From positions 81,639 through 145,638 of the forward strand of contig CAKZOU010000034.1 in assembly GCA_937138255.1 (NCBI GenBank): DNA of 64,000 nucleotides, in the 5' to 3' direction. Under the pieces are notes generated by a model. That model worked only from the letters and a program-made list of their open reading frames with translations, was not told the DNA's origin and did not search any database. How positions within the stretch are numbered: position 1 is the first letter of the stretch; each line of letters opens with the position of its first letter. This document shows, one piece after another, positions 63,626-64,000 of the stretch. The position numbers were made by a program, and so were the translations under genes. The stretch comes from an uncultured Paracoccaceae bacterium (GTDB taxonomy: Bacteria > Pseudomonadota > Alphaproteobacteria > Rhodobacterales > Rhodobacteraceae).

Positions 63626-64000
63626 CCGCGCCCGAAGGTTCCGGCGAGGTCTTTCGCGGCGGCGAGCATCATTGAGAGATCGAGGCCAACGGCGGTGAAG
63701 GTGGTGCCGCGTGCGATGCAGTGCTGCGCGTGGGCGCGGTCCATCGTCAGGATGCCCGAGGGAACGCCGATCTTCTTGAGCCGGTCGATCGCGTCGTCGA
63801 TCTGGGCGCGGACCTTGGGATGGGTCGGCTGGCCCGGGAAGCCCATCGAGGCGGCAAGATCGGCAGGGCCGATGAAGACCCCGTTGACCCCTTCGACCGA
63901 GGCGATCTCTTCGAGCCGCCCCATCGCTTCGATGGTCTCGACCTGCACCAGAAGGCAGATCTCGTCGTTGGCGCGGGCGGTATAGTCCTTGATCTGGCTA
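63622..64000 (-). CDS. HpcH/HpaI-type aldolase, 5' part cut by the window edge
   Basis: The last 125 codons of a class II 2-keto-acid aldolase (4-hydroxy-2-oxoheptanedioate or 2-keto-3-deoxy-rhamnonate type). Visible features are the metal-ligand stretch LVQVETIEA, the EGVNGVFIGPADLAASMG site and the C-terminal TTFTAVGLDLSMMLAAA. The substrate cannot be set without the N-terminus. Its stop shares a CTAG with cueR. Confidence 0.88.
   Translation of the reverse strand, partial: SQIKDYTARANDEICLLVQVETIEAMGRLEEIASVEGVNGVFIGPADLAASMGFPGQPTHPKVRAQIDDAIDRLKKIGVPSGILTMDRAHAQHCIARGTTFTAVGLDLSMMLAAAKDLAGTFGRG

Noticed and set aside
1..64000. CRISPR arrays, insertion sequences, prophage or integrase genes
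   Set aside because: I looked for regularly spaced repeats, transposase motifs and phage structural genes; only the isolated DUF2793/fibre-like gene and the two-copy intergenic repeat were seen.

Overview
The window is a GC-rich alphaproteobacterial chromosome segment, most probably Rhodobacterales (Rhodobacter/Roseobacter relatives). The evidence is a membrane-anchored cytochrome cy-like protein, an alphaproteobacterial elongator tRNA-Met, a DUF2793 protein, the taurine route Tpa-Xsc-TauR combined with SoeABC, and an intergenic repeat with the core CCCCCGGAGTATTT that I associate with this order. The window starts inside prephenate dehydratase and ends inside an HpaI-type aldolase, so both outer genes are partial. 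Gene packing is very tight: ATGA overlaps in co-directional pairs and shared stop codons in convergent pairs.

Layout. (1) 1-6.2 kb, housekeeping: pheA (partial), cytochrome c, D,D-carboxypeptidase with a SPOR domain, HAD hydrolase, clpS, an RsmC-like methyltransferase and an SDR. (2) 6.2-12.5 kb: small lipoprotein, hemF, hemE, hemC, MFS transporter, FAD-linked 2-hydroxyacid oxidase, tRNA-Met. (3) 12.5-18.1 kb: a secreted protein I do not recognise and a three-gene ABC export system (ATPase, double-FtsX permease, adaptor without a hairpin) preceded by a perfect FNR-type box. (4) 17.9-39.3 kb: surface polysaccharide locus with nucleotide-sugar synthesis (wecC, wecB, ugd, phosphomannomutase), large glycosyltransferases, a methyltransferase, the capsule ABC exporter kpsT/kpsE/kpsM, a RgpF-like protein, an RTX protein, a DUF2793/tail-fibre-like protein and a GT2. 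(5) 39.4-46.2 kb: urate degradation: permease, allA, ureidoglycine aminohydrolase, a puuE-uraD fusion, uraH, a LysR regulator and puuD. (6) 46.2-60.7 kb: galM, then sulfite dehydrogenase soeCBA, pta, ackA, a TauE/SafE exporter, xsc, tauR, rhodanese, GNAT and tpa. (7) 60.7-64 kb: CueR-type promoter, copA, cueR and the partial aldolase.

How the genes work together. Taurine plus pyruvate gives sulfoacetaldehyde (Tpa). Xsc splits it to acetyl phosphate and sulfite, Pta (or AckA) handles acetyl phosphate, and SoeABC oxidises sulfite or TauE exports it. I find paired TauR-like boxes with the same 23-nt period and orientation in front of both xsc and tpa, and a third, related pair in front of the rhodanese gene. 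The urate module covers urate to ureidoglycolate to glyoxylate, except that the allantoate-hydrolysing step is missing from the window. The capsule locus can make UDP-ManNAc(A) and UDP-GlcA and has an inner-membrane ABC exporter, but KpsC/S/D equivalents are not in view.

Points I rate highest: the TauR box pairs; an apparent ATC start for kpsE behind a perfect Shine-Dalgarno; a phage-tail-fibre-like DUF2793 protein inside the capsule locus; a sequence module shared by three capsule-locus proteins; four convergent gene pairs that share one CTAG palindrome as both stop codons; and the FNR box in front of the ABC export system. All function calls rest on reading protein motifs and context; no database search was possible.
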